A stretch of 64,000 bases of DNA. Source: Rurimicrobium sp040387755. GTDB lineage: Bacteria > Bacteroidota > Bacteroidia > Chitinophagales > Chitinophagaceae. Made by a program: the position numbers and the translations under genes. Where the stretch lies: NCBI GenBank assembly GCA_040387755.1, contig JAZKDB010000001.1, positions 372,001 through 436,000 on the forward strand. Reading direction: 5' to 3'. Below are positions 1 through 9,400 of the stretch, piece after piece. The notes below the pieces were generated by a model. The model had not been told where the DNA came from. It saw nothing but the letters and a program-made list of their open reading frames with translations, and did not search any database. The first letter of the stretch is position 1. Each line of letters begins with the position of its first letter.

Positions 1-240
1 ATGTTTGTTAATATATTTTCTGTGCTTATGGGTGGTAAAACATGGATTGGATATGGAACTGCTTATGCAAATTTGCCACGAATGAAAGGGAGTGTTTTGC
101 CACCATATGCGATGCAGCAAGGCTTTGAGCCTCAACAAAATGTGCAACATCTGGCTGCTTTGGAGTATGCAGAGCACTATGTGGTGGGCATTGATTTTTC
201 GCTTTTGCTCAAGAACTTGAAATTTCTGGGAAAAAAGTAA
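1..240 (+). CDS. Probable glycosyltransferase, C-terminal fragment
   Basis: The frame is open from base 1, so this is almost certainly the last 79 residues of a gene that starts outside the window; the ATG at base 1 need not be the start. The stretch with G-G-K-T-W-I-G-Y at residues 11-18, followed by L-P-R-M-K-G and V-L-P-P, resembles the C-terminal end of Bacteroidota glycosyltransferases and sugar transferases, where a W-V/I-G-Y motif is followed by a basic L-P-x-x-K/R-x-G-V-L segment. That family call rests on pattern memory only. A tRNA gene follows 61 bases downstream. Confidence 0.45.
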   Translation: MFVNIFSVLMGGKTWIGYGTAYANLPRMKGSVLPPYAMQQGFEPQQNVQHLAALEYAEHYVVGIDFSLLLKNLKFLGKK

Positions 241-249
241 AAAAAAATT

Positions 250-278
250 TTGCAGGAATGTTTTTTTTTCTATTTTTG
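250..278 (+). promoter_or_regulatory. Bacteroidota-type promoter for tRNA-Asn
   Basis: A TTG at 250-252 (the -33 element) and TATTTTTG at 271-278 (the -7 element, consensus TAnnTTTG) are separated by 18 bases, which fits the known primary sigma factor promoter of Bacteroidota. The tRNA begins 23 bases further on. Confidence 0.6.
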
Positions 279-301
279 CAATCCCAAAACGGGGAACGCA
301 T

Positions 302-375
302 TCTTCCTTAGCTCAGTTGGTTAGAGCATCTGACTGTTAATCAGAGGGTCTCAGGTTCAAGTCCTGAAGGGAGAG
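302..375 (+). tRNA. tRNA-Asn (anticodon GTT)
   Basis: The sequence folds as a complete cloverleaf. The acceptor stem pairs 302-308 with 368-374 (seven pairs, one G-U), the D stem is GCTC/GAGC, the anticodon arm is TCTGA-CTGTTAA-TCAGA with anticodon GTT, and the T arm is TCAGG-TTCAAGT-CCTGA. G375 is the discriminator base. The 3' CCA is not encoded and would have to be added by tRNA nucleotidyltransferase. Confidence 0.95.
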
Positions 376-384
376 CAACAATAC

Positions 385-416
385 AAAAGGGTTTCAAGCA
401 ATTGAAACCCTTTTTG
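385..416 (+). terminator. Intrinsic terminator after tRNA-Asn
   Basis: A 13-bp perfect stem (AAAAGGGTTTCAA with its complement) with a four-base loop is followed by a T tract. It lies ten bases after the tRNA 3' end. Confidence 0.85.
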
Positions 417-1195
417 TTTTTAGTATTCCCAACAAACAGGCGGCACAAATCAAACTAAAAATTTTTGCAAATCGATTTTGCCTTACTTTTTCAAATTCTT
501 TTTCTACTAGCCATTCTGTTTTGGCAAAGATTGCCTGATGATGTACTAAGGTCGAAATTATCTTTTTTGAATAGAAATTATCTTTTCCGTATTCATCCTT
601 ATGCCTGAGGGATATTAGAATACTGTTTATCCTGATGAATTGACTTTTTCTTGTGTAGTTTAAAATGTAAATCACCTTCAATTGTAAATTAATTAATAGT
701 TTATACAAATAAATAATTGAATATTAGCAGTTTAAATTATCGATTAGATTAAATTTCAAAAGCCGTGGAAATTTCCTCGTCTGGCAAACTCAGTATGTAG
801 TATGTTTATCCGGATTATAGAATAAGGTGATATTCTTCAATAGAAATAGGATGAAATCAGAGGTGCAAATTTTATTCAGTAGAATGCATGAAGTTCCAAA
901 AAATAGAAAACGAAGCAGTATTTGGACGGAGTTTTACCGTTCATTAAATAAAACATACCGTTCGTTAAATAAGTTTGGCAAGATGCTGCTCAACTTAATA
1001 CATTTGATTTTAAGTTTTTTGTACTCAGATTTTGCTTTTTCCAGAATCGACGCTTTTGTATTAAGATAATATTAACTATTAATAGTTAGTTATGTTTTTT
1101 TATGTTTATTTTTTGAATTGTTAAAAATTACTTTAACATTTGTATTGAAACCAGTTGCTTTATGAGCAGCGAAAACCTGAACCAATAAACCCACC
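417..1195. other. Intergenic stretch, no convincing gene
   Basis: This AT-rich stretch of about 780 bases holds only short open frames without signal peptides, recognisable motifs or neighbours that fit. It contains a small imperfect tandem repeat (ACCGTTCATTAAATAAA, then ACCGTTCGTTAAATAAG, around 936-976) and a 16-base palindrome-centred motif at 764-779 that recurs at 27250-27265. The last 100 bases should hold the promoter of the RHS locus, but no clean -33/-7 pair could be picked. Confidence 0.5.
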
Positions 1196-4120
1196 ATGTC
1201 AAGACTAGTGCTCTTTTTGCTCTATATTTTGTCGGCACTATCTGTGTCAGGCAAGTCTTTGACAGACACAGCATTACTAAATATAGATTTCCCTATTAGT
1301 AATAAGTATAATAAGTTTTCCCAGACATTATACTATCAAACTAATATTGATACGCTGGTTAATATTAAATTAAATTGCTATTATTGGGCAGGTCAAACAG
1401 ACAGTATACACCTTTACGATTTAACATTTGAGGATATCAAAATCAAGGCAGGTGCAGGCTATGTGGATTTGCCATTTTCCAAAGCTGTGAGTACCCATAA
1501 GATGCATGCAGAGTATTTTGAGGTTATCCAACGCTTCAAGATGGTACCGGCTGGTCAATACAAAACCACTGTTTCTATTCTTTCAGCCAAGTACAAAGAT
1601 TCTGTTTTGGCCTCATCCAGCATAGAGCAGTTTGCCGACAGTAATTTATCTGCAAGTTCCGGACTGAAAGAAAAGATGAATGCCGCCGTAGCATTGCCCA
1701 AAAAAGCAAAACAAAAGGCGCAGCAAAAAGCATCCAAAAACAGGAATACATCCTCCAGCAATGAGACGCAGATCAGGAGTGCAGAACAAAAAATGAAAAG
1801 ACAACTCCGCATGGTCAAAGGTCTGGAGATGCACCCTAAAACAATAGACGGAAAAACATTCAGCGAAGCCTGGTACAAAAATTTCTTTTTGGGCAGATAT
1901 GAAATGGCCTCTGTCAAAGAACTGAATGAACGTGCAGAAAAGGAATCAAAGCAATTAGGTGCTAATGCATCCTCGATGGTGACTAATGAACTGGAGGGCT
2001 TCAGAAGTGTAGGTTCACAGATGAAAGAGCTAAATGCGCAGGCCAATAAAGAGACTAAACTGAAAGGCAATATTGATGTCAATACTTACCGTGCTACTGC
2101 ACAGGATCCTCAGTCTGCTATTGAGCAAAACTATACCGAACTGCTGGGCAATGTTGAAGTGGAATTTATGGGACTCCCTTTCAATCTTGAAGGTTTTTAT
2201 ACCACACAAGATGCCAACCGTAAAGCCAAGGCCAGCTATGTTCGTTTTCATTATGATATAGAAACTGCAAAGGCAAAACTGCAGAAAACCATTAGTGGTT
2301 ATAAAACGAAGTTGGGAGAAACAGTCTCTAAAGGTCAGGGACTGGAATCTGTGTATGGCAATTATGCCAAAAGCCTCGATGCACAGAAGGAAGCAATGCT
2401 GAAAAGTATGGCCAAAGAATATGATATCGACCCAAAGACTTTGGCCGATAATAAGGGTGATGTCAATAAAATTTCATCAGGCTTACCCGATACCAAAGAT
2501 ACCGGAGCTGTAGCAGGGGCTGCCACCAAAAACATTCCTGGAGCCTCCTCCAAAGTACAATCCGCCCAAGCCAAAAAGGAAAAATTACTGAAGAATAAAA
2601 AGGATATTGAGGAGCGTTATAAAAAAATAGAAGCTCTGGAACAAAAAGCCAACAAGTATTACAAACTGTTGGAGCAGTACCGCAATCAAAACCATCTGGA
2701 CTCCGCTATTAATTATAAAAAAATGGCAGGGCTGGATGATAAAGATGCCAGCTATAAAGATATGACCAAGGCCGCAGCAGGCATCTTGCCCGAAGGGAAA
2801 GCCAAGAACTTTGTAACAGGTCTCACCAATTTCGATGCAGGGATAATCAACAAGTATGAGTCGGATTATACGATGGCCGGACAAACGATGAAAGGACTAA
2901 GTGTGGGATATGATTTAGGATTTGTGACCACAGGCATCAGTGCAGGCAGCACAGAATATGTATCGCGCGAAGGGAATGTAGACCATTATTCATCCATGTT
3001 GTTAAGAGTAGATAACAAAGGTTCTAAAAACCATAAAATCGGTATCCTTTATAATGTCAATACGCCCAGTAAAGCCATGAGTCAGGATGACAATTTTATT
3101 GGCAAACAAAATATCCGTTACCCCAGTTTTAATACTCCCACCCAAATTACCTCTTTGGTTTACAATGGAATAATCGGCAAATATTTATTAGCCCATTCCG
3201 AACTCGCGACCTCCTTCAAAAAAGGTCAGCAAACAAATCTGGATATGGCTCATTCGGCCTTAAACAATAGTCTTGAATACAGCATTCCCAAGACGACCAT
3301 CGGACTGAAAGCCGCCTGGGAGCATTTAGGTCATCAATTTGAAAACAATGTTTTGCCCTATGTCCGCACTGGTACAGACAGGTATACACTGGGTACGAGC
3401 TTCGATTTGTTTCAATCCTTTCTTAGCGTGAAAGTGGATTATAATTATCTGATGCAGCAAAGCTTTGCCAGCACCGGATACAATACCAAATGGGGTTTCG
3501 ATTTGAAAACACATTCTAAAAGATACCCCACCATCAGCCTTTCCTATAAGCCATTTTCCACCTTCAGGTCTTTTGCGGATACCTTACAAATTGCACAACG
3601 CCCCATCCTTGGCGAAGTATGGACAGCCCGCTCCAGCTATCAGATCAAACGACATAAAAATGTACATCGCTTTACATTGATGTACAACAAGAACAGCAGT
3701 ACAGCAGATACCATCAGTTATTCGTCCAGTACCGCACAATTGGGTTACATCTATAGCAATCCAAAATTGTCAGTAACAGCCTCTGTGAGCAGGATAGAAC
3801 TTCCCAACAATTTTGCAGATGGTACAGGACTCATTAGCAGTTATATCAGCAGTATAGGAGTCAACAAAACCATTGGTAAATCATTGAATGTTTCTGTCAG
3901 TCCGGATATAAGCATTTGTAGCTGGGGCTTGCAAAGATTATCAGGTACAGTGGGCATTGTGTACCGTATGAACAATAAGCCCCTCACCTTCAGAACCATG
4001 TTCCGATACTCCAATTACAAGCTTAAAGCCGCTGACGATGCCACCGAACTTTATGCAGGGCAGATGGGCTTCAACTGGCAGTTTAAAGCAACGAAGAAAA
4101 AGAAAGTAGCACTGAATTAA
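1196..4120 (+). CDS. Outer-membrane beta-barrel protein with long coiled-coil section, RHS locus
   Basis: This 974-aa protein was not assigned to a named family with confidence. Residues 1-19 form a Sec signal peptide. Residues 20-165 look like a secreted beta domain. A Lys/Ala/Gln-rich stretch around 167-185 opens a helical, coiled-coil-prone section to about 560. From about 565 to the end, alternating polar/hydrophobic strands with Tyr/Thr/Ser turns look like a membrane barrel, ending in a basic tail. It heads a tightly packed set of eight genes (to 25227) containing two giant RHS-type proteins, so a role as their outer-membrane conduit, anchor or assembly partner is plausible. That role is inference from context. 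The start is the first ATG before the signal peptide. Confidence 0.7.
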   Translation: MSRLVLFLLYILSALSVSGKSLTDTALLNIDFPISNKYNKFSQTLYYQTNIDTLVNIKLNCYYWAGQTDSIHLYDLTFEDIKIKAGAGYVDLPFSKAVSTHKMHAEYFEVIQRFKMVPAGQYKTTVSILSAKYKDSVLASSSIEQFADSNLSASSGLKEKMNAAVALPKKAKQKAQQKASKNRNTSSSNETQIRSAEQKMKRQLRMVKGLEMHPKTIDGKTFSEAWYKNFFLGRYEMASVKELNERAEKESKQLGANASSMVTNELEGFRSVGSQMKELNAQANKETKLKGNIDVNTYRATAQDPQSAIEQNYTELLGNVEVEFMGLPFNLEGFYTTQDANRKAKASYVRFHYDIETAKAKLQKTISGYKTKLGETVSKGQGLESVYGNYAKSLDAQKEAMLKSMAKEYDIDPKTLADNKGDVNKISSGLPDTKDTGAVAGAATKNIPGASSKVQSAQAKKEKLLKNKKDIEERYKKIEALEQKANKYYKLLEQYRNQNHLDSAINYKKMAGLDDKDASYKDMTKAAAGILPEGKAKNFVTGLTNFDAGIINKYESDYTMAGQTMKGLSVGYDLGFVTTGISAGSTEYVSREGNVDHYSSMLLRVDNKGSKNHKIGILYNVNTPSKAMSQDDNFIGKQNIRYPSFNTPTQITSLVYNGIIGKYLLAHSELATSFKKGQQTNLDMAHSALNNSLEYSIPKTTIGLKAAWEHLGHQFENNVLPYVRTGTDRYTLGTSFDLFQSFLSVKVDYNYLMQQSFASTGYNTKWGFDLKTHSKRYPTISLSYKPFSTFRSFADTLQIAQRPILGEVWTARSSYQIKRHKNVHRFTLMYNKNSSTADTISYSSSTAQLGYIYSNPKLSVTASVSRIELPNNFADGTGLISSYISSIGVNKTIGKSLNVSVSPDISICSWGLQRLSGTVGIVYRMNNKPLTFRTMFRYSNYKLKAADDATELYAGQMGFNWQFKATKKKKVALN

Positions 4121-4220
4121 TAAAACACAATAGCATACAACGTAATAGCACAAAAAATAGGACAACATATAAAAATAGCAAGAACACTATATCAATAATG
4201 CATACTCAATATACAACATT

Positions 4221-5393
4221 ATGAGCCGACAAAACACAATCTCCCATTTTAACAGGGGCAAAGGAATCCAGCTAATTCCTTTAATGCTGATGCTTTTGAT
4301 GAGTTTTTTCTTGTCAGGAAAAGTACAGGCACAAAACACCAGCATCGGAGTTGATATGTCTTTAATAGATGGCATCGAACTCAACGCCGATAATATCTTC
4401 AATTACCGGATAGATAATCGCACAGGTCAGTCCCAACAGGTAGAAGTAGTGGGCAGAGTGTACTACCGCCGCAGCGGCCTGAATTTTAGCTATAGATACA
4501 ATACCACGGTACAGCCAGGCCAGAACAACATCAGCAGAAATTCGATTCCAACACCCACATGGATTTTTTCTGAAAACGCATTGAGGGAATTATTCCTTAC
4601 CTACAACAAGCTACCGCAAGGCACTTATGAGTACTGCATTACCGTAACCCCTAAAAAGCCCGGAGCCGAGCAGCCAGATGTCAACGAACCATCGGCCTGT
4701 GCTTATCAGACTGTCGAAGACATTTTTCTGATTAATCTGGTGACACCCGAGAATGATGCCAAGATTTACGAATACAATCCGATGTTGGCCTGGGTAGTCA
4801 ACTATCCCTTTGCCAGCGAACTCACTTACAAGCTACGTGTGGCAGAATTAAAAGAAGGGCAAAATCCTCAGAATGCCATTACCCGCAACAATCCGATGTA
4901 CAAAGACGACCACGTAATGACCACCGGAACGGTCTATCCTGTTACAGCAAAACCCTTACAAAAATGGCAACCTTATGTATGGACAGTAGACGCTTATTAC
5001 AAAGGCATTTTACTGGGTGGGGCAGAAGTGTGGAAGTTTACGATTGTGGATGACAGTGAGTTGGTAGCTGTACCCAAGGATCAATCTTATTATGAATTTG
5101 AAAAGCATATTGGAGATACAAGATTATATGCTGTGGGTGAAGTAAAATTGAAATACATCAGTGATTTAAATTCAGATACACTTTCTATTAAGATTCTTAA
5201 AAATGACGGAGAGGCAGCAAATTCCAGAACATTCACCTTCCCTGTGCGCTTAGGTGACAATCGCATCATTTTCGAGATTTATGATAAAGTCAACTTAAAG
5301 CATAAAGAAAGATACAGTCTCAAAATTATCCGTGGAGACAAGAAAGAGTTTATAGTGCCATTTACATATATCAACCCCTTATTTATTAAATAA
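4221..5393 (+). CDS. Secreted beta-rich (Fn3-like) protein, RHS locus
   Basis: This 390-aa protein has a long basic N-region and a hydrophobic core ending in V-Q-A, giving a signal peptide of about 38 residues. The mature part is beta-rich. A first domain (about 40-160) ends with the paired cysteines of Y-C-I-T-V and S-A-C-A-Y, and a second (about 165-275) begins L-V-T-P-E-N and reads like a fibronectin-III type fold with the W-x-V-D-A-Y strand near 256. Its stop shares one base with the next start (TAATG), so the two are translationally coupled. It is probably a periplasmic or surface scaffold for the RHS proteins; this is inferred from position alone. Confidence 0.65.
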   Translation: MSRQNTISHFNRGKGIQLIPLMLMLLMSFFLSGKVQAQNTSIGVDMSLIDGIELNADNIFNYRIDNRTGQSQQVEVVGRVYYRRSGLNFSYRYNTTVQPGQNNISRNSIPTPTWIFSENALRELFLTYNKLPQGTYEYCITVTPKKPGAEQPDVNEPSACAYQTVEDIFLINLVTPENDAKIYEYNPMLAWVVNYPFASELTYKLRVAELKEGQNPQNAITRNNPMYKDDHVMTTGTVYPVTAKPLQKWQPYVWTVDAYYKGILLGGAEVWKFTIVDDSELVAVPKDQSYYEFEKHIGDTRLYAVGEVKLKYISDLNSDTLSIKILKNDGEAANSRTFTFPVRLGDNRIIFEIYDKVNLKHKERYSLKIIRGDKKEFIVPFTYINPLFIK

Positions 5394-5884
5394 TGAAGAA
5401 AATGAATTTTGATAAAGTGCTTTTGTATACCAGTAGTTTATTGTTGGCAGGGATTTTAGGTGTCACTATAAAAAATCAATTTGGAAGTCCTAAAACGGTG
5501 TATGTAGATATTGGAAAGATGCAGGAGGGCTATAAGTTTAAAAAAGATCTGGAAGCAGAAGGTACAAAAAACCTGTACAAAATCAAAAATGCCATTGATA
5601 GTCTTAAGATGATAGATAAAGTAGATGCCAATCCTGTAATTGATTCACAGATTATGTATGCCGAGCGGGCCTTTAATCAGTACTATACTTATTCTAATCA
5701 GGAGATGACCAAAAAAATTTGGGAACGTTTGAATCCCTTGCTGGAGGAATTCGGGAAGCAAAATAGTTACGAACTGATAGTGGGGGCAAATGGTGCCGGT
5801 ACTGTTTTGTACGGGAATAAAAAGAATGATGTTACAGAACAGGCAATCAATTTTATTAATAAAAAGTATGAGAAAGGTAATTAA
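5393..5884 (+). CDS. OmpH/Skp-like periplasmic chaperone, RHS locus
   Basis: This 163-aa protein has an N-terminal hydrophobic segment (about residues 10-25), then V-Y-V-D-I-G-K-M-Q-E-G-Y and a charged helical middle. It ends in a segment with F-G-K-Q-N-S-Y-E-L-I-V-G and a terminal helix. This is the layout of OmpH/Skp family holdase chaperones, which bind unfolded outer-membrane or exported proteins in the periplasm. The length matches the family. A private chaperone sits well beside two giant Sec-exported proteins and a barrel. The start overlaps the previous stop by one base and the 3' end overlaps the next gene by 17 bases. Confidence 0.75.
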   Translation: MKKMNFDKVLLYTSSLLLAGILGVTIKNQFGSPKTVYVDIGKMQEGYKFKKDLEAEGTKNLYKIKNAIDSLKMIDKVDANPVIDSQIMYAERAFNQYYTYSNQEMTKKIWERLNPLLEEFGKQNSYELIVGANGAGTVLYGNKKNDVTEQAINFINKKYEKGN

Positions 5885-6476
5885 GGTTTTATTGATAATA
5901 CTATGTTGTTCGTCTTGTCATTCCGGGGGAATGTTGAGACCAGCAGATTATGTAAAATTTTTAGACAATAAGGATAATCAGTTTGTCAGCAAGCAAGTGT
6001 TTGGCGACAAAGAATATTCAATACAATTGGCCACGGCAGAGTATATGGTGGCTCATGAGCTCGAAGCAAATGATTCTTCAGCGCTATATGCTCAACGGTT
6101 AAAAGAGTTGAAAGGCTTTGTTTTCTTTCTGATTAAAATGGGTACTACAGCAGAAAGCAGAAAACAGCAGGGAGGTAACAGAGTATCCGAGCAACAGTTA
6201 AAAGTAGATGATATGGTAGCCTATTACGACCAGCAAGCCATAATGGATATCAGTTTGGTGTCGGGAGGAAAAGAGTTAAAACCCTCCACCTATGTTTTCG
6301 AAAACAACTATGAGCTGTCGCCATACAATACCATAGTTGTTGGTTTTGAAGCAGGTGAATTGAATCAGGACATCACCTTGAATTTTAACGACAGATATAC
6401 ACAAATACCGGCAATCAGAGCATCCTACAGCAAGGAACAATTAAGCTCATTACCAAAATTGAACATTAATAATTAA
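5868..6476 (+). CDS. Putative lipoprotein, RHS locus
   Basis: This is a 202-aa product starting at ATG 5868, inside the end of the chaperone gene (17-base overlap). An upstream ATG at 5790 is possible, but the sequence before 5868 has no signal-like character. From 5868 the protein opens M-R-K-V-I-K-V-L-L-I-I-L-C-C-S-S-C, a basic N-region, hydrophobic core and lipobox-like Cys. The remaining 185 residues have no recognised domain; they are mixed alpha/beta with a beta-rich C-terminal half. It is probably a lipoprotein partner of the exported RHS proteins (inference). Confidence 0.65.
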   Translation: MRKVIKVLLIILCCSSCHSGGMLRPADYVKFLDNKDNQFVSKQVFGDKEYSIQLATAEYMVAHELEANDSSALYAQRLKELKGFVFFLIKMGTTAESRKQQGGNRVSEQQLKVDDMVAYYDQQAIMDISLVSGGKELKPSTYVFENNYELSPYNTIVVGFEAGELNQDITLNFNDRYTQIPAIRASYSKEQLSSLPKLNINN

Positions 6477-6498
6477 GCATTTCATTAATACCAACTAT

Positions 6499-9400
6499 AT
6501 GAAAAAGAAGTTTTTCAAATTCGGAGCAAAAGCAATGTTAGTCGCCCTGACTTATCAACTGGTTTTTCCTGCCTGTGCCTATGCATTAACAACAGGTCCT
6601 TCACAGCCCGAAGTACAAAGCTTTGAGCCCGTAGGAACCACTGAAATGGTTGATATGTTTACCGGAGATTTTAACTACAACATCCCCTTGATGGATGTGG
6701 AAGGATATCCGATTAACATCTTTTATCATAGCGGAGTAGGTATGGAGCAGGAAGCTTCCTGGGTAGGTTTGGGCTGGAATATCAATCCGGGTGAGATTAA
6801 TCGTTCAGTAAGAGGTTTGCCGGATGATTTTAATGGGGACAGAATAGAAAAAAATTTGTATATAAAGGATGAAAAAGACATACGTGTTGGAATTGGTGCA
6901 AATGTGGCTACTGAAATATTTGGAAAGGAGTTAAATTTAAAGTTAAGTCTGGGTACTGATTTATATATTGCACATAATAACTATAGAGGTTTAAGTTCAG
7001 GGATAAGCTATTCCGCAGGGTTAAAATTCCCTACCGGAAGTTTAGGAATTAAATTAGGAGTGGGAACTCAAACTGGTGCTGATATTGATTTGGATGTATC
7101 TGTATCGCCTAGAATTGTTGATGGTCAATCATTTGGAGCTTCCGGTAGTGCTGGTGTAGGATACAATTCCCGTTCTGGCCTAAAAGATTTGAGCTTTAGT
7201 GGATCTATACAATCAAAAAATGCCGATGTTTCACGTGTTCAATCATTTACTGGTGTCGGACAGTTTGCAACTACAATTCCCATTGGTCTTCAAAACTATG
7301 TTCCAGTTATAGCCAATAGAGTAAGCCAGTCAGGTTTTAGAGCACAATTTAAAATAGGTTTCGCGAATGCTGGTACAGTTGTCAGTGCTTACGTTGAAGG
7401 AAGCAAATCTACCATCAAATATGATGAAGATGGATCGCTGGATGGATATGGTTACCTCTATCTTCAGGAGTCAGGAGAGAAGGATATGTTGGATTTCAGC
7501 AGAGAAAAGGATGGGGTTTATAATGAAACAGTAAAAAATCTCCCGCTTTCTGCACTTACCTATGATATCTACTCAGTAAACGGACATGGTACAGGAGGAA
7601 TGTTTAGACCCTTTCGTAATGATATTGGCACTATTCATGACCCTATGATAAAATCAGCAGATAAACAAAAATCAAATCAAATGGAGGGCGGTGTTCCCGG
7701 TGTAGACTATGGAGAAATTGGTGATGATTTTACCTGGGTAAACACTACAAACGAAAGTGGTCATTGGCCAAACGTTTTTTTAGATTTTAGCCGTCAAATT
7801 CAGGGGTCTTTATACGAAAATGTCTTTTTTAAACAGGCAGGAGAACTTACTTATAACCAACAGCAAGAGGCTACTTCTGTATTTAATAAAACAGCCCATT
7901 TTTTACATGAAAACTTATCAACACTTGTCGGCAAGGGAAGTGCAATTACTGGGTATTTGCCAAATATATACGAAGAGTCAACAGTGCCTATAGGTAATAT
8001 TTTATGGGACAATAGTGTAATTGACAGGTCTTCAAGAGCAAGCAATATTTCTTATCAAACAGCAGAACAGGCAATGAGTGTTCCTGAAATGCTTCAATCA
8101 AAACAAATAGCAAGCCATGATAATGGAGTTTATTTTTATTCACCAACAATAAATAAATACAATCGGTATGGCGATGGATCAGGTGGTCGAAAAGATAAAG
8201 CCCATCATATAAGTGAGTTCACACAAACCATGCCAGATGGAAGAAGATATGTATATGGAATTCCTGCTTTGAACAATATTAGCAGAGAGGTTACTTTTTC
8301 TGTTGATGAAAGCACAGCAGATATAGATAAGGGTTATGTAAATGTGGGCGGAAATGATAAAAGGAATAATAATACAGGCAGAGATCACTTTTACTCATCC
8401 ACTATTACCCCGGCTCATGCTCATTCTTATTTATTGACAGCACTGTTATCTGCAGATTATGTTGATATTCTTGGGGATGGTCCCACTGATGATGACTTGG
8501 GAACTTATGTAAAATATAATTATAGTCGAAAAAGTAATGATTATAGATGGCGCGCACCCTACGAATCTGATAAAGCTCAATATAATCCGGGTTTTTGGTC
8601 AGATGATAAAGATGGTAAAGGAAATTATGTTGTTGGTTCACGAGAGCAATGGATTGTTCGAACTATTGAAACCAAAAATTATATTGCTGAGTTTTATACC
8701 TCTGCACGAAACGATAGTAAAGGCATTTTAAGTGCAATTACTACAACAGGGGATTACTCAACATCTGCGACAACTGGAAGTAATTTGTCTTATAAATTAG
8801 ATGAAATTAAATTATACAATAAGCATGACAGGCATATTAATAAATCGAGTGCCATTCCTGTTAAAACAGTTATTTTCAGGTATAATTACTCTCTATGTAA
8901 AGAAGTACCTAATAATGGAACCAGTGGTGGTGGTAAACTAACTCTGGAGAAAATTTTCATCAAATACGGCAACTCTCAGAAGAATCTGCTGAGTCCCTAT
9001 GTTTTCGAGTACAATGGTCAGAACCCCAATTATAATTTCGCTGCAAAGGACCGTTGGGGGAATTATAAAAAAGTAGTTTCTGGTATTCATAATTATGAAT
9101 TTCCCTATACAGAGCAACCTGATGCCGTAACGGATCAGGATGAATTACTTGCCAGTTGGAATTTGACTGATATTAAATTGCCTTCAGGTGGCAAGATACA
9201 TGTTGATTATGAAAGTGATGATTACTCTTTTGTACAAGATAAAAGATCTATGCAGATGCTCCATATTTCAGGGGTTGGAAGGTCTAAAGTAATGATTCCT
9301 CAAAATCACCTCTACAGCAGTGAAAGCGATATAAACAAATATATTTATTTCAAAAGAAGGGCAGGAAAAGAGAATAGTGTCCTCTCTTTGAAAGATAATT

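Noticed and set aside
394..708. 104-codon minus-strand frame near tRNA-Asn
   Set aside because: Its 3' end lies in the tRNA terminator, it has no recognisable motif or signal, and the sequence is AT-rich non-coding in character.
827..1069. 80-codon plus-strand frame
   Set aside because: Low-complexity, with a short tandem repeat; no motif, no promoter and no neighbour that fits.
5790..5867. Upstream ATG extension of the lipoprotein gene
   Set aside because: It overlaps the chaperone gene out of frame and would bury the signal peptide; ATG 5868 is preferred.
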